Assembly (NCBI GenBank): GCA_017303415.1
Contig: JAFLBJ010000001.1
Coordinates: forward strand, 868,001-932,000
DNA from: Chitinophagales bacterium
GTDB lineage: Bacteria > Bacteroidota > Bacteroidia > Chitinophagales > Chitinophagaceae
Direction of reading: 5' to 3'
Length of the DNA stretch: 64,000 nucleotides
A program made the position numbers and the translations under genes. Positions 34,217 through 42,848 of this stretch are shown piece by piece. The notes under the pieces were generated by a model that was given only the letters and a program-made list of their open reading frames with translations, made no database searches and was not told the DNA's origin. Numbering within the stretch: position 1 is the stretch's first letter; every line of letters starts with the position of its first letter.

Positions 34217-34777
34217 CTAAATATCCTCCAGCAAACTTCTCTTCTTCTTTTTCAAAGATTTGAAATACGTGGGGGTAAGGCCGGTAACCTTTTTGAATTG
34301 ATTGGAAAGATGGGCGACGCTGCTGTAATGCAGTTTCCAGGCGATTTCGGTAAGATTGAGCTCATCATAAATGATCAGCTCTTTTACTTTTTCAATTTTA
34401 TGGAGAATAATATAGTGCTCGATCGTAGTGCCCTGGGTTTCGGAGAAAATATTCGCGAGGTAGGTATAATCATAATTTAACTGCTCGGCGAGGTAAACGG
34501 AGAATTTAACCTTGGGAAGATCATCTTCATAATGCACCATCTGCACGATCACATTCTTTATACGTTCTATCAAAATGGCTCTTTTATCATCCAACAATTC
34601 CAATCCGGATAACAGCAACAATTTTTTTAATTCCTCCCGTTTATTCGGGCTAATATCTTCCACCAAATCCACCTCGCCCAGATTAACCGCCGTATAATCA
34701 AGGCCAAGTTTCTTAAAGGTATCCTTGACCACCAGTTTACAGCGTATGCTGACCATATACTTAATATATAACTTCAT
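34217..34777 (-). CDS. AraC-family transcriptional regulator
   Basis: 186 residues from MKLYIKYMVSIRCKLVVKDT. An ATG 15 codons upstream is in frame, but relatives begin with the MKLYIK motif, so the shorter form is preferred. The C-terminal 100 residues are an AraC-type double helix-turn-helix: LNLTEIAWKLHYSSVAHLSN and QFKKVTGLTPTYFK. The N-terminal part, with TFKKLGLDYTAVNLGEVDLV, is the small domain found in a well-spread Bacteroidota subfamily of unknown ligand. It lies upstream-adjacent to a cupin gene on the same strand (124 bases). It may control that gene and its neighbours (inference). Confidence 0.88.
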   Translation of the reverse strand: MKLYIKYMVSIRCKLVVKDTFKKLGLDYTAVNLGEVDLVEDISPNKREELKKLLLLSGLELLDDKRAILIERIKNVIVQMVHYEDDLPKVKFSVYLAEQLNYDYTYLANIFSETQGTTIEHYIILHKIEKVKELIIYDELNLTEIAWKLHYSSVAHLSNQFKKVTGLTPTYFKSLKKKKRSLLEDI

Positions 34778-34901
34778 TATAGATTTATTCGTGATGCAGC
34801 TTGCAAGCATATCAACATTCACCAGTCAACCATTTTAATTCGGATTGGGTCGATTTCTGTCAGGCAGGTTTTTTTGCAATTAACTTGTAGATGAGTAGCT
34901 G

Positions 34902-35276
34902 CTAATCTTCGTATCCAGTCTTAATAACCGTAGAGATCATCTTGAACTGTTCATCGGCGTCAAAGCGATGTTCTGCATGGGCAGGTATGATAATGCCTTC
35001 CCCTAAGGTAAGCTTAAATTTCTTATCGTCGATGGTAATGTCGGCCGTTCCATCGATAATCTGAACAAACGTATCGAATGGGGAGGTCTTCTCTTCCAGT
35101 TCCTCACCGGCGGCAAAGGATGTCACTGTGACATTGCCTGTGGTTTTCCGGATGATCGTTTTACTCAACACCGAGTGAGGGATATATTCAATAATCTTGA
35201 CGATAAAATGAATTTTTCCTTTTTCCAGTTCGCCACCCATACTATCGTTTATCGGCTCCATTTTCTTCTTGCTCAT
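34902..35276 (-). CDS. Cupin-domain protein
   Basis: 124 residues. Residues 40-115 show the cupin strands TVTSFAAGEELEEKTSPFDT, FVQIIDGTADITIDDKKFKL and GEGIIIPAHAEHRFDAD. The usual metal-binding pattern H-x-H-x(n)-E in motif 1 is not present (a Pro-Phe-Asp takes its place), but motif 2 keeps PAHAEH. It may bind a small ligand rather than act as an enzyme. It forms a unit with the 72-residue gene 10 bases upstream. Confidence 0.85.
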   Translation of the reverse strand: MSKKKMEPINDSMGGELEKGKIHFIVKIIEYIPHSVLSKTIIRKTTGNVTVTSFAAGEELEEKTSPFDTFVQIIDGTADITIDDKKFKLTLGEGIIIPAHAEHRFDADEQFKMISTVIKTGYED

Positions 35277-35286
35277 TTTGTATGAA

Positions 35287-35505
35287 TTAACTGTTTTCAG
35301 CTGGTTTTGATTTTGAATATTTTGCCAGCAGGTTTTTCAACGAATCGTTATAAGCCTCCAGGGTATCCAATGTTATTTCCGGATTGCTTTGATCAGGAAT
35401 GGTAATAGGCATTTCCGAAATAAACATGGACAATTCGGGATACTTTTCATGAATGAGCTGAGTGGTTTTTAGAATATTTATATAGATATCGCTTTCTGTT
35501 TTCAT
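35287..35505 (-). CDS. Small conserved cytoplasmic protein, unknown
   Basis: 72 residues: MKTESDIYINILKTTQLIHE, YPELSMFISEMPITIPDQSN, then PEITLDTLEAYNDSLKNLLA. Helical at both ends with a central TIPDQSNPEI turn. I recall similar short proteins with EMPVTIPD-type centre next to cupin genes in this phylum. It sits 10 bases ahead of the cupin gene, so the two are co-transcribed. No function known. Confidence 0.7.
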   Translation of the reverse strand: MKTESDIYINILKTTQLIHEKYPELSMFISEMPITIPDQSNPEITLDTLEAYNDSLKNLLAKYSKSKPAENS

Positions 35506-35548
35506 TAGATATCTTTTTTGGAGATCTTTTAGTGATTGGTTTTTGAAC

Positions 35549-35983
35549 CTAGATTTCCTCCGTTGTTAATACCAGCATATTTCCCGGGTATTCCACCGTT
35601 CCATCTTCTTCCGCCGTTATGAATACCTTGGTTGGTTTGGATGTGGACACAGATTGGAAGGATGCGGTCAATCTTTTAGAAAGTGTTTTTGTTCCACTGG
35701 TAATCTGACCAATATTTTTGGCACGCTCATTGGCCGTGTTTATCCATACTACATAACTTTTCTTATTCCCTTCCAGGCGTTCCACTTCCGCCAATCCCGA
35801 AATACTGATATCAATGGCATAATTTTCATTCTTGTCCTTCTTGATTTTTACATTTCCCCTGGCTGCAGGAACAACTGAAGATGTGGCGAAGGCCATTTGT
35901 TTGTTGCAGGCATACAAGGTAAGAATCATTACTGCTAAAAATGTGCCTAGTATTATCGAATTTTTGTGTTTATACGTTTGCAT
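35549..35983 (-). CDS. Lipoprotein of unknown function
   Basis: 144 residues with a lipoprotein signal ending TLYAC (C26) followed by NKQMAFATSSVVP. The mature part is one small beta-sandwich-like domain (GNVKIKKDKNENYAIDISIS; KKSYVVWINTANERAKNIGQ; TKVFITAEEDGTVEYPGNML). The pattern resembles the C-terminal fold of some anti-sigma proteins, but no kinase or sigma-binding part is present. It lies upstream of the cupin pair on the same strand and is divergent from the DUF1328 cassette. Confidence 0.78.
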   Translation of the reverse strand: MQTYKHKNSIILGTFLAVMILTLYACNKQMAFATSSVVPAARGNVKIKKDKNENYAIDISISGLAEVERLEGNKKSYVVWINTANERAKNIGQITSGTKTLSKRLTASFQSVSTSKPTKVFITAEEDGTVEYPGNMLVLTTEEI

Positions 35984-36289
35984 AGCTGTTCTTTATTGTG
36001 AGCTGAATTGTCCACCCTGTAAATGTGCGGCATCTCTGTCATATAATTGTTATAAAATGAATTGTTTATGTTATATCATTCACACATTGAAAGAAGTTAA
36101 ATAGAATCAATAATCAGCATTTACAAATCGAGATATTTTATATGTGGGAATATTATAAATGTTTTCCAGATTTCTATAATGAAAAATCATACAGAGGTTG
36201 TAAACTTTGATGGATGCCGTTTGTTATTAAAGAAAATAAGTGGCACGGTTTTTTGTTTACTTATATATGCTCACCAAAATTTGTTTACT
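35984..36289. other. 306-base A/T-rich divergent region, no gene seen
   Basis: Upstream region of two divergent units: the lipoprotein on the left and the envelope cassette on the right. No perfect -33/-7 pair was found on either strand; TTTG motifs are frequent. An in-frame ATG at 36,179 would add 37 residues to the DUF1328 protein but does not fit its family. Confidence 0.5.
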
Positions 36290-36460
36290 ATGTTACGTTG
36301 GACACTTATTTTCCTGATCGTCGCTATTATAGCGGGTGTATTTGGATTCACGGGAATCGCGGCTGGTGCTGCGACCATAGCTAAGGTTGTCTTCTTTATT
36401 TTCATTGTACTTTTCCTTGTATCATTGGTGCGTGGAAAATCAGTGAAAGGAACTCTCTGA
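36290..36460 (+). CDS. DUF1328 small membrane protein (YtjA-like)
   Basis: 56 residues: [40 protein letters not shown], then [16 protein letters not shown]. Two membrane helices with the family pattern WxxxFLIxAIxAGxxGFTGIA. The frame is open further upstream, but the family starts at this ATG. Homologues are induced by stress in several bacteria (family knowledge). It heads a run of five same-strand genes that all look envelope related. Confidence 0.88.
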   Translation: MLRWTLIFLIVAIIAGVFGFTGIAAGAATIAKVVFFIFIVLFLVSLVRGKSVKGTL

Positions 36461-36503
36461 TGGAGGAAGAAACCAATTTTTTAACCATGTAAAATATTTA
36501 ACT

Positions 36504-36710
36504 ATGAATAAAGGAATGAAATTATCCCTCGGAATTGCATCGGTGCTGCTGACAGGCGTACTGATTGGTGTATTGGTTGCCCCTGAAAAAGGCCGTGACC
36601 TGAGAAAAAAATTGAGAAAACAGGGAGAAGACCTGCTGGCGAAAGGCAAAGGGTTTATTCAAAAAGTCTCTGAAGACGGTGAAGAATTACTTCAAAGGAA
36701 AAAAGCATAG
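36504..36710 (+). CDS. YtxH-domain membrane protein
   Basis: 68 residues: one membrane helix (about 6-27) with the typical GVLIGVLVAPEKGRDLRKKL motif (G-x-L-x-A-P-x-x-G), then a charged helical tail GEDLLAKGKGFIQKVSEDG. YtxH proteins are general-stress proteins. The TAG stop shares a base with the GTG start of the next gene, so translation is coupled. Confidence 0.9.
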   Translation: MNKGMKLSLGIASVLLTGVLIGVLVAPEKGRDLRKKLRKQGEDLLAKGKGFIQKVSEDGEELLQRKKA

Positions 36711-37090
36711 TGGACGAGCAGCAAAGCCGGATCAGTGACGAGGCCAATCACCTTTTACGAGGTGGTCGGGAGTATATGGAATCCCTTATTGATTTGATGG
36801 TCATCCGGATGATAAAACGCGTATCAGTAGGGGGATCGCGGGTGATAATACTTTTACTGGGGTTTTTCCTTGGCATCTTCCTGATCCTTTTTTTAAGTCT
36901 TGGTGCTGCTTTCTGGCTCAGTGCACAATGGGACAGTTATATCCTGGGATTTTGTGGAGTAGGGCTTGGATACGGAGTGCTGCTTCTTATTGGCTGGGCT
37001 ATGAAGAAACGGATTATTTTCCCGCTGCTCCGCGACCGTATCATACGTCATATTTTTTCTGATGAACAAGAACATAAAGAACTATCATGA
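36710..37090 (+). CDS. Holin-superfamily (Phage_holin_3_6) membrane protein
   Basis: 126 residues from a GTG start at the YtxH stop. A cytoplasmic helix (about 5-40) precedes two membrane helices (about 44-70, IILLLGFFLGIFLILFLSLGA; 76-99, YILGFCGVGLGYGVLLLIGW), followed by a basic tail. This is the PF07332 pattern found in many non-phage stress operons, usually with YtxH. No other phage gene is near, so a lysis role is unlikely. The gene overlaps the next by 29 bases. Confidence 0.85.
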   Translation: MDEQQSRISDEANHLLRGGREYMESLIDLMVIRMIKRVSVGGSRVIILLLGFFLGIFLILFLSLGAAFWLSAQWDSYILGFCGVGLGYGVLLLIGWAMKKRIIFPLLRDRIIRHIFSDEQEHKELS

Positions 37091-37481
37091 ATTGATCGTC
37101 GAAGAAAACCGGCTGCGCGCGCAATTAGCCTTGCGAGCCTCCGCTCTTCGGGCGCATGGACGTAGCCTGGAACAGGAATTAGATCCGGTTTTAAAAGGCG
37201 TGGGGTTGATGCAAAAATGGTTGTCATTTGGCGCTCAACATCCAATTATGCAAACCGGGGTCGAACAGATTTCGGCCTATTTACTCAATCTGGTGATAAA
37301 GTCGGGTACCAAAGGATGGGCCAGATGGGTGGCCCCGATAGCTTTGCGGTATTTTGGCAAAGGGCTTTTGACCAGACAGATCTCCTTGATCGTAGACCGG
37401 CTATTTCAGTGGATCAAAAAAGATAAACCTGATACAGCCGAAGAAAAGGTGTCCGACCCTCAAAATGAGCCAATCGGCTGA
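37062..37481 (+). CDS. Unknown protein in the envelope cassette
   Basis: 139 residues. The first 50 form a basic amphipathic helix (ELIVEENRLRAQLALRASAL, RAHGRSLEQELDPV), then moderately hydrophobic segments IMQTGVEQISAYLLNLVIKS and WVAPIALRYFGKGLL, then a charged tail. No known domain. Its start lies inside the holin-like gene (29 bases overlap), the normal pattern of a coupled operon, so it is likely a real gene and acts with the membrane proteins around it. Confidence 0.72.
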   Translation: MNKNIKNYHELIVEENRLRAQLALRASALRAHGRSLEQELDPVLKGVGLMQKWLSFGAQHPIMQTGVEQISAYLLNLVIKSGTKGWARWVAPIALRYFGKGLLTRQISLIVDRLFQWIKKDKPDTAEEKVSDPQNEPIG

Positions 37482-37513
37482 CAGTAAAGCAACTCTCCGG
37501 CTTCTTTTTTCGT

Positions 37514-38440
37514 TTGAAAAAGAAAAATTTCATGCTGAAAAAAGGACTCTTATTCGGATTGGCTTTCATTTGCCTGCAATCACAAGCACAGGACACCCTG
37601 AAGAAAAGGGCTTATCCCACACAGGTGTTTCTCTCCCAGAAACTCATTAATGCAAAAACCGTGGAGACCATCCGCAAGGGCTGGCTCGATTTCAGCGTAA
37701 CCCACAACTTTGGAGATATTGGTGGTAGCGCCGGTGGCGTGGAGAACTTCTTTGGATTGGATAACGCTGCCGATATCCGGATCGCCTTTCAGTATGGCCT
37801 GAGCAAAAAGACCAACCTGGTTTTTTCCCGTAGCAAGGGGGCAGGGGCCGTAAACCAACTTTACGAACTGGGACTGAAACATCAGTTTGTCAATCAGGGT
37901 GGCGAAAAGAATCACCCATTTTCGATCACGGCCTATGGAAATATCGTGGCCTCGGCGGAAAAAGTAAGCGGATCAGTAAATGCTGAGAACCAATATGCGA
38001 ATTTTTCCGACCGGCTGAGCCAGATGATCCAACTGATGATCGCACGAAAAATGGGAGGCATATCACTCCAGCTAAGCCCTACCTATTTACACACGAATTA
38101 TACGCCCGCGGGGGAACAGAAAAGTCTCTTTGCAATTGGCGGTGCAGCCAGAATCCCATTGAGCAAGAAATTCGTTTTTATCACCGATTATTTCCATCCT
38201 TTCCGTAGTAAAGAGAGTGAAATGGTGATCAATGCTACTCAGGGACTTGATCAGTTTGATGCCCTTGGCGTGGGTTTTGAGATCGTAACACCTGGGCATG
38301 TGTTCAACCTCAACTTTACGAATGCGACGAATATATTGGAGAACCGCTTTTTACAACGCACATATACCTCGTGGGGTAAAGGCGAGTGGCGATGGGGGTT
38401 TACTATTTCGCGAAGTTTTATTGTGAAGCGCGGGGGGTAG
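37514..38440 (+). CDS. DUF5777-family outer-membrane beta-barrel protein
   Basis: 308 residues with a signal peptide (MLKKGLLFGLAFICLQSQAQ after six further residues; ATG at 37,532 is an equally good start). The mature part alternates strands and turns throughout (WLDFSVTHNFGDIGG; FFGLDNAADIRIAFQYGLSK; GKGEWRWGFTISRSFIV) and ends near a typical aromatic strand. DUF5777 proteins often lie near c-type cytochromes or YceI; neither is present. It is the last gene of the run starting at 36,290, with 32 bases to its neighbour. Confidence 0.88.
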   Translation: MKKKNFMLKKGLLFGLAFICLQSQAQDTLKKRAYPTQVFLSQKLINAKTVETIRKGWLDFSVTHNFGDIGGSAGGVENFFGLDNAADIRIAFQYGLSKKTNLVFSRSKGAGAVNQLYELGLKHQFVNQGGEKNHPFSITAYGNIVASAEKVSGSVNAENQYANFSDRLSQMIQLMIARKMGGISLQLSPTYLHTNYTPAGEQKSLFAIGGAARIPLSKKFVFITDYFHPFRSKESEMVINATQGLDQFDALGVGFEIVTPGHVFNLNFTNATNILENRFLQRTYTSWGKGEWRWGFTISRSFIVKRGG

Positions 38441-38458
38441 AGGGTTGAATTAAAAAAT

Positions 38459-38575
38459 ATGTATTTCCCGCGGCGCTCGCAAAGATTTTTAAGGGCGCTG
38501 CGGACTGTCTGATTTTCGAATGTTGGGCTGCCGCCGCGTCCGTAAATATCTTTGCGAGCGCTGCGTGAAATACAT
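38459..38575. repeat. Long inverted repeat with 32-bp arms between convergent genes
   Basis: Left arm 38459-38490 (ATGTATTTCCCGCGGCGCTC then GCAAAGATTTTT), right arm 38544-38575. As reverse complements 29 of 32 bases agree, and a shorter GC-rich stem (CTGCGGAC near CGTCCG) sits in the 53-base centre. It is unlike the heptamer families. It could be a two-way terminator, a REP-type dimer or a non-autonomous element remnant. Confidence 0.8.
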
Positions 38576-38590
38576 CAATTTAGTGAAGCA

Positions 38591-39379
38591 TCACAACACC
38601 CAGCTAACCTCCCCAAACTCCACCCTTTCCAACACCCCGTGTTCTATTTCCATTTGCCCAAACTTATTTACGCCTATGACCTTTGCCTCAAACACCCGGT
38701 TCTCCTTACGGAGTTTAACTAACTGCCCCTTTTTATATAAACAGGCATTATATTCTTCCATGATCCGATCAGCGCCGAGGGACTGTAACTGTTGATACCG
38801 AATAAACAATTTATCACACAGATCTTTGGCCAGCGAGACTGGATCAAGTTCCCGACCGGTGATCTGTTTCAGGGATACCGGATTGGGGAGATCGGCAGAA
38901 AATTCGGTCTGGTTTATATTGATGCCAATACCTACGACCGACCAGGTCCAACCCTGCCCGGGACGTATCACATTTTCGATGAGGATACCCCCTGCCTTTC
39001 TGTCACGCCAATACAGGTCATTGGGCCATTTAATGGACAGATCGCCCCTGGTAAAATTTTCTAAAAAATCGGTGGCACCGAGGGCCACGGAGGCACTGAG
39101 CGGAAAAAGGGTTGCGGGGGAAGGGGCGCCTTGGCCGGGGGTGGTTCCCAAGGCTCCAGGCTGGATAATGACCGAAAGAATCAGGTTTTTGCCCTTTTCG
39201 GTGTCCCAAACCCTGCCACGTTGCCCTTTTCCGGCAATTTGTTCATGGGCGAAAACGGCTGTTCCGGGGGATGCCAATCCCGCATTGATCAGTCCCATGG
39301 CATGTTTGTTGGTGCTGTCAATCGTCTGCAACTCAATGAAGGGCGATCCAAATGACGGGTGGGGGAAGGGGAGTGGCAA
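38591..39379 (-). CDS. birA: Biotin--[acetyl-CoA carboxylase] ligase
   Basis: 262 residues, the monofunctional form without the DNA-binding head of E. coli BirA. The biotin-AMP loop reads AGKGQRGRVWDTEKGKNLIL (GRGRRGR type), followed by SIKWPNDLYW and KAGGILIENV, and a C-terminal SH3-like part (QLVKLRKENRVFEAKVIGVN). It attaches biotin to carrier proteins such as the acetyl-CoA carboxylase BCCP. It is divergent from rsfS with a 32-base gap. Confidence 0.95.
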   Translation of the reverse strand: MPLPFPHPSFGSPFIELQTIDSTNKHAMGLINAGLASPGTAVFAHEQIAGKGQRGRVWDTEKGKNLILSVIIQPGALGTTPGQGAPSPATLFPLSASVALGATDFLENFTRGDLSIKWPNDLYWRDRKAGGILIENVIRPGQGWTWSVVGIGININQTEFSADLPNPVSLKQITGRELDPVSLAKDLCDKLFIRYQQLQSLGADRIMEEYNACLYKKGQLVKLRKENRVFEAKVIGVNKFGQMEIEHGVLERVEFGEVSWVL

Positions 39380-39387
39380 TTAATTAT

Positions 39388-39395
39388 TATTTTTG
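39388..39395 (+). promoter_or_regulatory. -7 box TATTTTTG before rsfS
   Basis: TATTTTTG in the 32-base birA-rsfS gap, 16 bases before the TTG start. No -33 box at the standard distance; upstream lies in birA. Confidence 0.4.
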
Positions 39396-39411
39396 GTAAA
39401 ATTATCTCTTA

Positions 39412-39807
39412 TTGGAACAACTGGATATACTGAAGACCCGCAAGAAAAGTGTGACAAGGTTAACGAAGAACTCCAAGATCATCAAAACCATCATCAACGC
39501 GATCAAGGAAAAAAAAGGAGAACATATCGTCTCCCTGGACCTCCGCAAGATCCCCGAGGCGGTGGCCGATTTCTTTATCATCTGTGAAGCCAGTAACCAA
39601 CCCCAGGTTCGGGCCATTTCCGAACATATTGAGCAACAGGTAAAAGATAATTGCGATGAGATCGTCTACCACCATGAAGGCTATCAAAGCCTGCACTGGG
39701 TGTTAATCGACTATGTCAATGTCGTGGTGCATGTAATGATTTCCGAAACACGCAAATTTTATAAACTGGAAGAGATGTGGAGTGATGGGGTAAACACGGA
39801 TGAATAA
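39412..39807 (+). CDS. rsfS: Ribosome silencing factor RsfS
   Basis: 131 residues from a TTG start; a GTG 13 codons later (39,451) is another option, and family members often begin near there. The core is clear: TIINAIKEKKGEHIVSLDLR, KIPEAVADFFIICEASNQPQ, QVRAISEHIEQQV, and HHEGYQSLHWVLIDYVNVVV HVM ending in TRKFYKLEEMW. RsfS binds ribosomal protein uL14 and blocks subunit joining when nutrients are short. It is followed by ftsH after 66 bases. Confidence 0.94.
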   Translation: MEQLDILKTRKKSVTRLTKNSKIIKTIINAIKEKKGEHIVSLDLRKIPEAVADFFIICEASNQPQVRAISEHIEQQVKDNCDEIVYHHEGYQSLHWVLIDYVNVVVHVMISETRKFYKLEEMWSDGVNTDE

Positions 39808-39873
39808 GATGCTTATAGCCAAGGGCTAAAAGCCAAAACCTAATCCCCGTTCCATTTGTTACTAAAACAACTT

Positions 39874-41901
39874 ATGTCACAAGAACAGAACAACAACGAA
39901 GAAAAAAAGCTACCTCGCTTTCAACCCAACCGGAACCCCGGGGGAAGTCCTCCTCCCAAGGGCCCGAAGTTTAGCATATACTGGGTTTATGGGATCATTT
40001 TTGCCCTGTTGGTAGGTTATTCCCTTTTCAATCCTTTTGCTGCAAGGCCAAAGGAGATCAGCGTGGCCGAACTGAAGCAGATGCTGATCAAAGGCCATGT
40101 AAAAAACTACCTGGAAGTCACCAATAAAAAACTGGTACGGATCTACTTGAAACCTGATTCGGTTCAGCTGTACGCCAAAGAACTTTCCAAAGGAATGGAT
40201 GGCAAGCTGGACAAGGAAGGGCCCCAGTTTTTCCTGTACTCCTACGATGAATTCCGCAAGGAAATGTCGGCATTTGAGCAGGAGTATAATAAAGGCAAAC
40301 CGGATAACCTGCAGATCAAGGATACCTATCGGGCCAAGCGCGAAACGGATATCTTTAGCGGTATCCTGGGTACCTTATTACCGATCCTGCTTTTTGTGGG
40401 ACTCTGGATCTTCCTGATGCGGAAGATGAGCGGAGGCGGTGGTGCCGGCGGGGGCCCGGGTGGAATTTTCAATATAGGCAAGTCGAAAGCGACCCTGTTT
40501 GATAAAGGTACCCGTGTAACGATCACTTTTGCCGATGTGGCCGGACTGGATGAGGCCAAGGTGGAAGTGATGGAGATCGTGGACTTTTTAAAGAACCCCA
40601 AAAAATATACGGCCCTGGGGGGTAAGATCCCCAAAGGTGCTTTGTTGATCGGCCCTCCCGGTACGGGTAAGACCCTGTTGGCAAAAGCCATGGCGGGTGA
40701 GGCCCAGGTGCCTTTCTTTAGCCTGAGTGGATCGGATTTCGTGGAAATGTTTGTCGGTGTAGGTGCCAGCCGGGTACGTGACCTCTTTAAACAGGCCCGT
40801 GAAAAAGCACCTTGTGTGATCTTTATCGATGAGATCGACGCTATAGGCCGGGCTCGTGGAAAGAACGCAATGATGAGCAATGACGAACGGGAAAGCACGC
40901 TTAACCAATTGCTCGTGGAAATGGATGGTTTTGGTAGCGATACCGGGATCATCGTACTTGCCGCCACCAACCGTCCCGATGTACTTGATACCGCCCTGCT
41001 TCGTCCAGGCCGGTTTGACCGCCAGATCAGTATTGACAAACCCGATCTGAAAGGACGCGAAGCTATATTTAAAGTACACCTGAAACCGATCAAGGTTTCG
41101 GATAAACTGGATGTACATAAGATCGCCGAACAGACACCTGGGTTTGCAGGCGCCGATATAGCCAACGTATGTAACGAAGCGGCCCTGATCGCAGCACGTA
41201 AAGGCAAGGATGCGGTGAGCATGGAAGATTTTCAGGATGCAGTAGACCGGGTGATCGGTGGACTCGAGAAAAAAGGAAAGATCATTTCTCCGGAAGAGAA
41301 AAAGATCATCGCCTATCATGAAGCCGGACATGCCATCTGTGGCTGGTACCTGGAACATGCTTACCCGCTGTTGAAAGTGACCATTGTACCCCGTGGTACA
41401 GCGGCCCTTGGATACGCGCAGTACACGCCAAAAGAACAATATTTATATAATACCGATCAGCTGATGGACCAGATCTGCATGACGTTGGGTGGCCGGGCAA
41501 GTGAAGATATTTTCTTTGATAAAATATCGACCGGTGCACAGAATGACCTGCAGCAGATCACACGGATCGCCTATTCGATGGTAACGGTATATGGTATGAA
41601 TGAGAAAGTGGGGAATGTAAGTTTCTATGATCCCCAACAAGAGAATTCATTTACCAAGCCCTATTCCGAAGAAACAAGCCGCCTGATCGATGATGAGGTA
41701 CGTAAACTCATTGATGTGGCCTATATCCGCACCAAGGCGTTATTGAATGAGAAGAAAGAACAGGTGGAGAAACTGGCGGAAGCTTTATTGGAAAAAGAGG
41801 TACTCTTTCAATCCGATGTGGAAGCCTTGATCGGAAAACGACCTTATGAAGAGAAGCGGCCGATCGATGTGGTGGAGGACCATCATAGTAGTGAGATTTA
41901 A
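39874..41901 (+). CDS. ftsH: ATP-dependent zinc metalloprotease FtsH
   Basis: 675 residues from [16 protein letters not shown]. Two membrane helices (about 36-52 and 166-184) flank a periplasmic domain, with a Gly-rich linker behind the second. The AAA domain has Walker A GPPGTGKT (260-267), Walker [12 protein letters not shown] and the second region of homology [19 protein letters not shown]. The zinc motif HEAGH is at 482-486, and the third ligand Asp lies in [10 protein letters not shown]. It degrades membrane and short-lived proteins. The start follows rsfS by 66 bases. A perfect terminator follows. Confidence 0.97.
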   Translation: MSQEQNNNEEKKLPRFQPNRNPGGSPPPKGPKFSIYWVYGIIFALLVGYSLFNPFAARPKEISVAELKQMLIKGHVKNYLEVTNKKLVRIYLKPDSVQLYAKELSKGMDGKLDKEGPQFFLYSYDEFRKEMSAFEQEYNKGKPDNLQIKDTYRAKRETDIFSGILGTLLPILLFVGLWIFLMRKMSGGGGAGGGPGGIFNIGKSKATLFDKGTRVTITFADVAGLDEAKVEVMEIVDFLKNPKKYTALGGKIPKGALLIGPPGTGKTLLAKAMAGEAQVPFFSLSGSDFVEMFVGVGASRVRDLFKQAREKAPCVIFIDEIDAIGRARGKNAMMSNDERESTLNQLLVEMDGFGSDTGIIVLAATNRPDVLDTALLRPGRFDRQISIDKPDLKGREAIFKVHLKPIKVSDKLDVHKIAEQTPGFAGADIANVCNEAALIAARKGKDAVSMEDFQDAVDRVIGGLEKKGKIISPEEKKIIAYHEAGHAICGWYLEHAYPLLKVTIVPRGTAALGYAQYTPKEQYLYNTDQLMDQICMTLGGRASEDIFFDKISTGAQNDLQQITRIAYSMVTVYGMNEKVGNVSFYDPQQENSFTKPYSEETSRLIDDEVRKLIDVAYIRTKALLNEKKEQVEKLAEALLEKEVLFQSDVEALIGKRPYEEKRPIDVVEDHHSSEI

Positions 41902-41924
41902 TTAAGCCGTTAAGACGTAAATAT

Positions 41925-41960
41925 AGAAAGGGCGCTAAGATCAATCTTAGCGCCCTTTCT
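41925..41960. terminator. Perfect two-way terminator after ftsH
   Basis: AGAAAGGGCGCTAAGAT (41925-41941), CA, ATCTTAGCGCCCTTTCT (41944-41960): a 17-bp perfect stem ending in T/A-rich flanks. It serves ftsH and the convergent lipoprotein gene. Confidence 0.88.
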
Positions 41961-41988
41961 GTATTCAAGGAAAAATAAATAAAGACAA

Positions 41989-42672
41989 TTATTCAATCCT
42001 TCCATTTTCAATAAACCGGATCTGTACCTGCTGGTCTGGGTCAGTCGCACCTCGCTGACCGGTTAACAGAATGGTGTAGGCTTTCTTTTCCTCCAGCGTT
42101 ATGGTTCGTGCCGTATCCTGCACACTGTTTACGCCAACGGTAAGGGTAACAGAACCCGAGGTTACCGATTGAAAATCCGAGACAAAGCCGAAGGGTGCCG
42201 TATAACTCAAGCTGCCCCCTGGTTCACCAATTCCTATTTCTGTTACCAACGAATCAGGTATGGCGTTGATATAACGAATATAACTTCTTCCGGCGGTGGC
42301 CGTCAGACTATCATAATCATCCTCAACTACGATATGACGGTAAACCCCATTTGCACCAACAATGAATAGCGAGTAATATTCACCCGCCATAAAATTATAG
42401 GAACTTGTAGAAAGCGTGGTTGAAGTTCCTGTATACGAATTAATAGACCGGGTTCCCGTATATATATTCGCATAGCTTCCTGTATACCCCAAATATGAAT
42501 AGGGAGAACCCGGCAGAGTGTTTCCCGATAAGGTTACCCCTATGGTTGGCTGATCAGATGCGAGGTGAAAAGCCATTAATCCTGCTACTTGCGGATCTGT
42601 ATTGTCTTTGTCTTTTTTGCATGCTGCCAGAAATCCTACAAGCACAAGGCCAATTATCAATTGTTTTTTCAT
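41989..42672 (-). CDS. DUF4397-domain lipoprotein
   Basis: 227 residues from MKKQLIIGLVLVGFLAAC with C18 lipidated, followed by KKDKDNTDP. The body has strands typical of DUF4397 (GEYYSLFIVGANGVYRHIVV; YIRYINAIPDSLVTEIGIG; KKAYTILLTGQ). These are surface or periplasmic beta-sandwich proteins of unknown role. Three further upstream residues could be included (ATG at 42,681). Isolated gene. Confidence 0.85.
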   Translation of the reverse strand: MKKQLIIGLVLVGFLAACKKDKDNTDPQVAGLMAFHLASDQPTIGVTLSGNTLPGSPYSYLGYTGSYANIYTGTRSINSYTGTSTTLSTSSYNFMAGEYYSLFIVGANGVYRHIVVEDDYDSLTATAGRSYIRYINAIPDSLVTEIGIGEPGGSLSYTAPFGFVSDFQSVTSGSVTLTVGVNSVQDTARTITLEEKKAYTILLTGQRGATDPDQQVQIRFIENGRIE

Positions 42673-42848
42673 ACTGCACAAAATTTAAAGATTAAAAAAA
42701 GAGATTGGGACGGCAACAGGTGTGACAATGCTATAAATTCAACAATTGTGCGAGAATCAGTTAATGTGGATAACTCAAGCTAGCATAACATTTGTTTAAT
42801 ATTTATTGAGGACTGATTTCGTGTATGTAATCGTCCCATTCATCATTC

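Noticed and set aside
36710-37090. Holin-like gene as sign of a prophage
   Set aside because: The family is common in chromosomal stress operons with YtxH, and no other phage gene is present.
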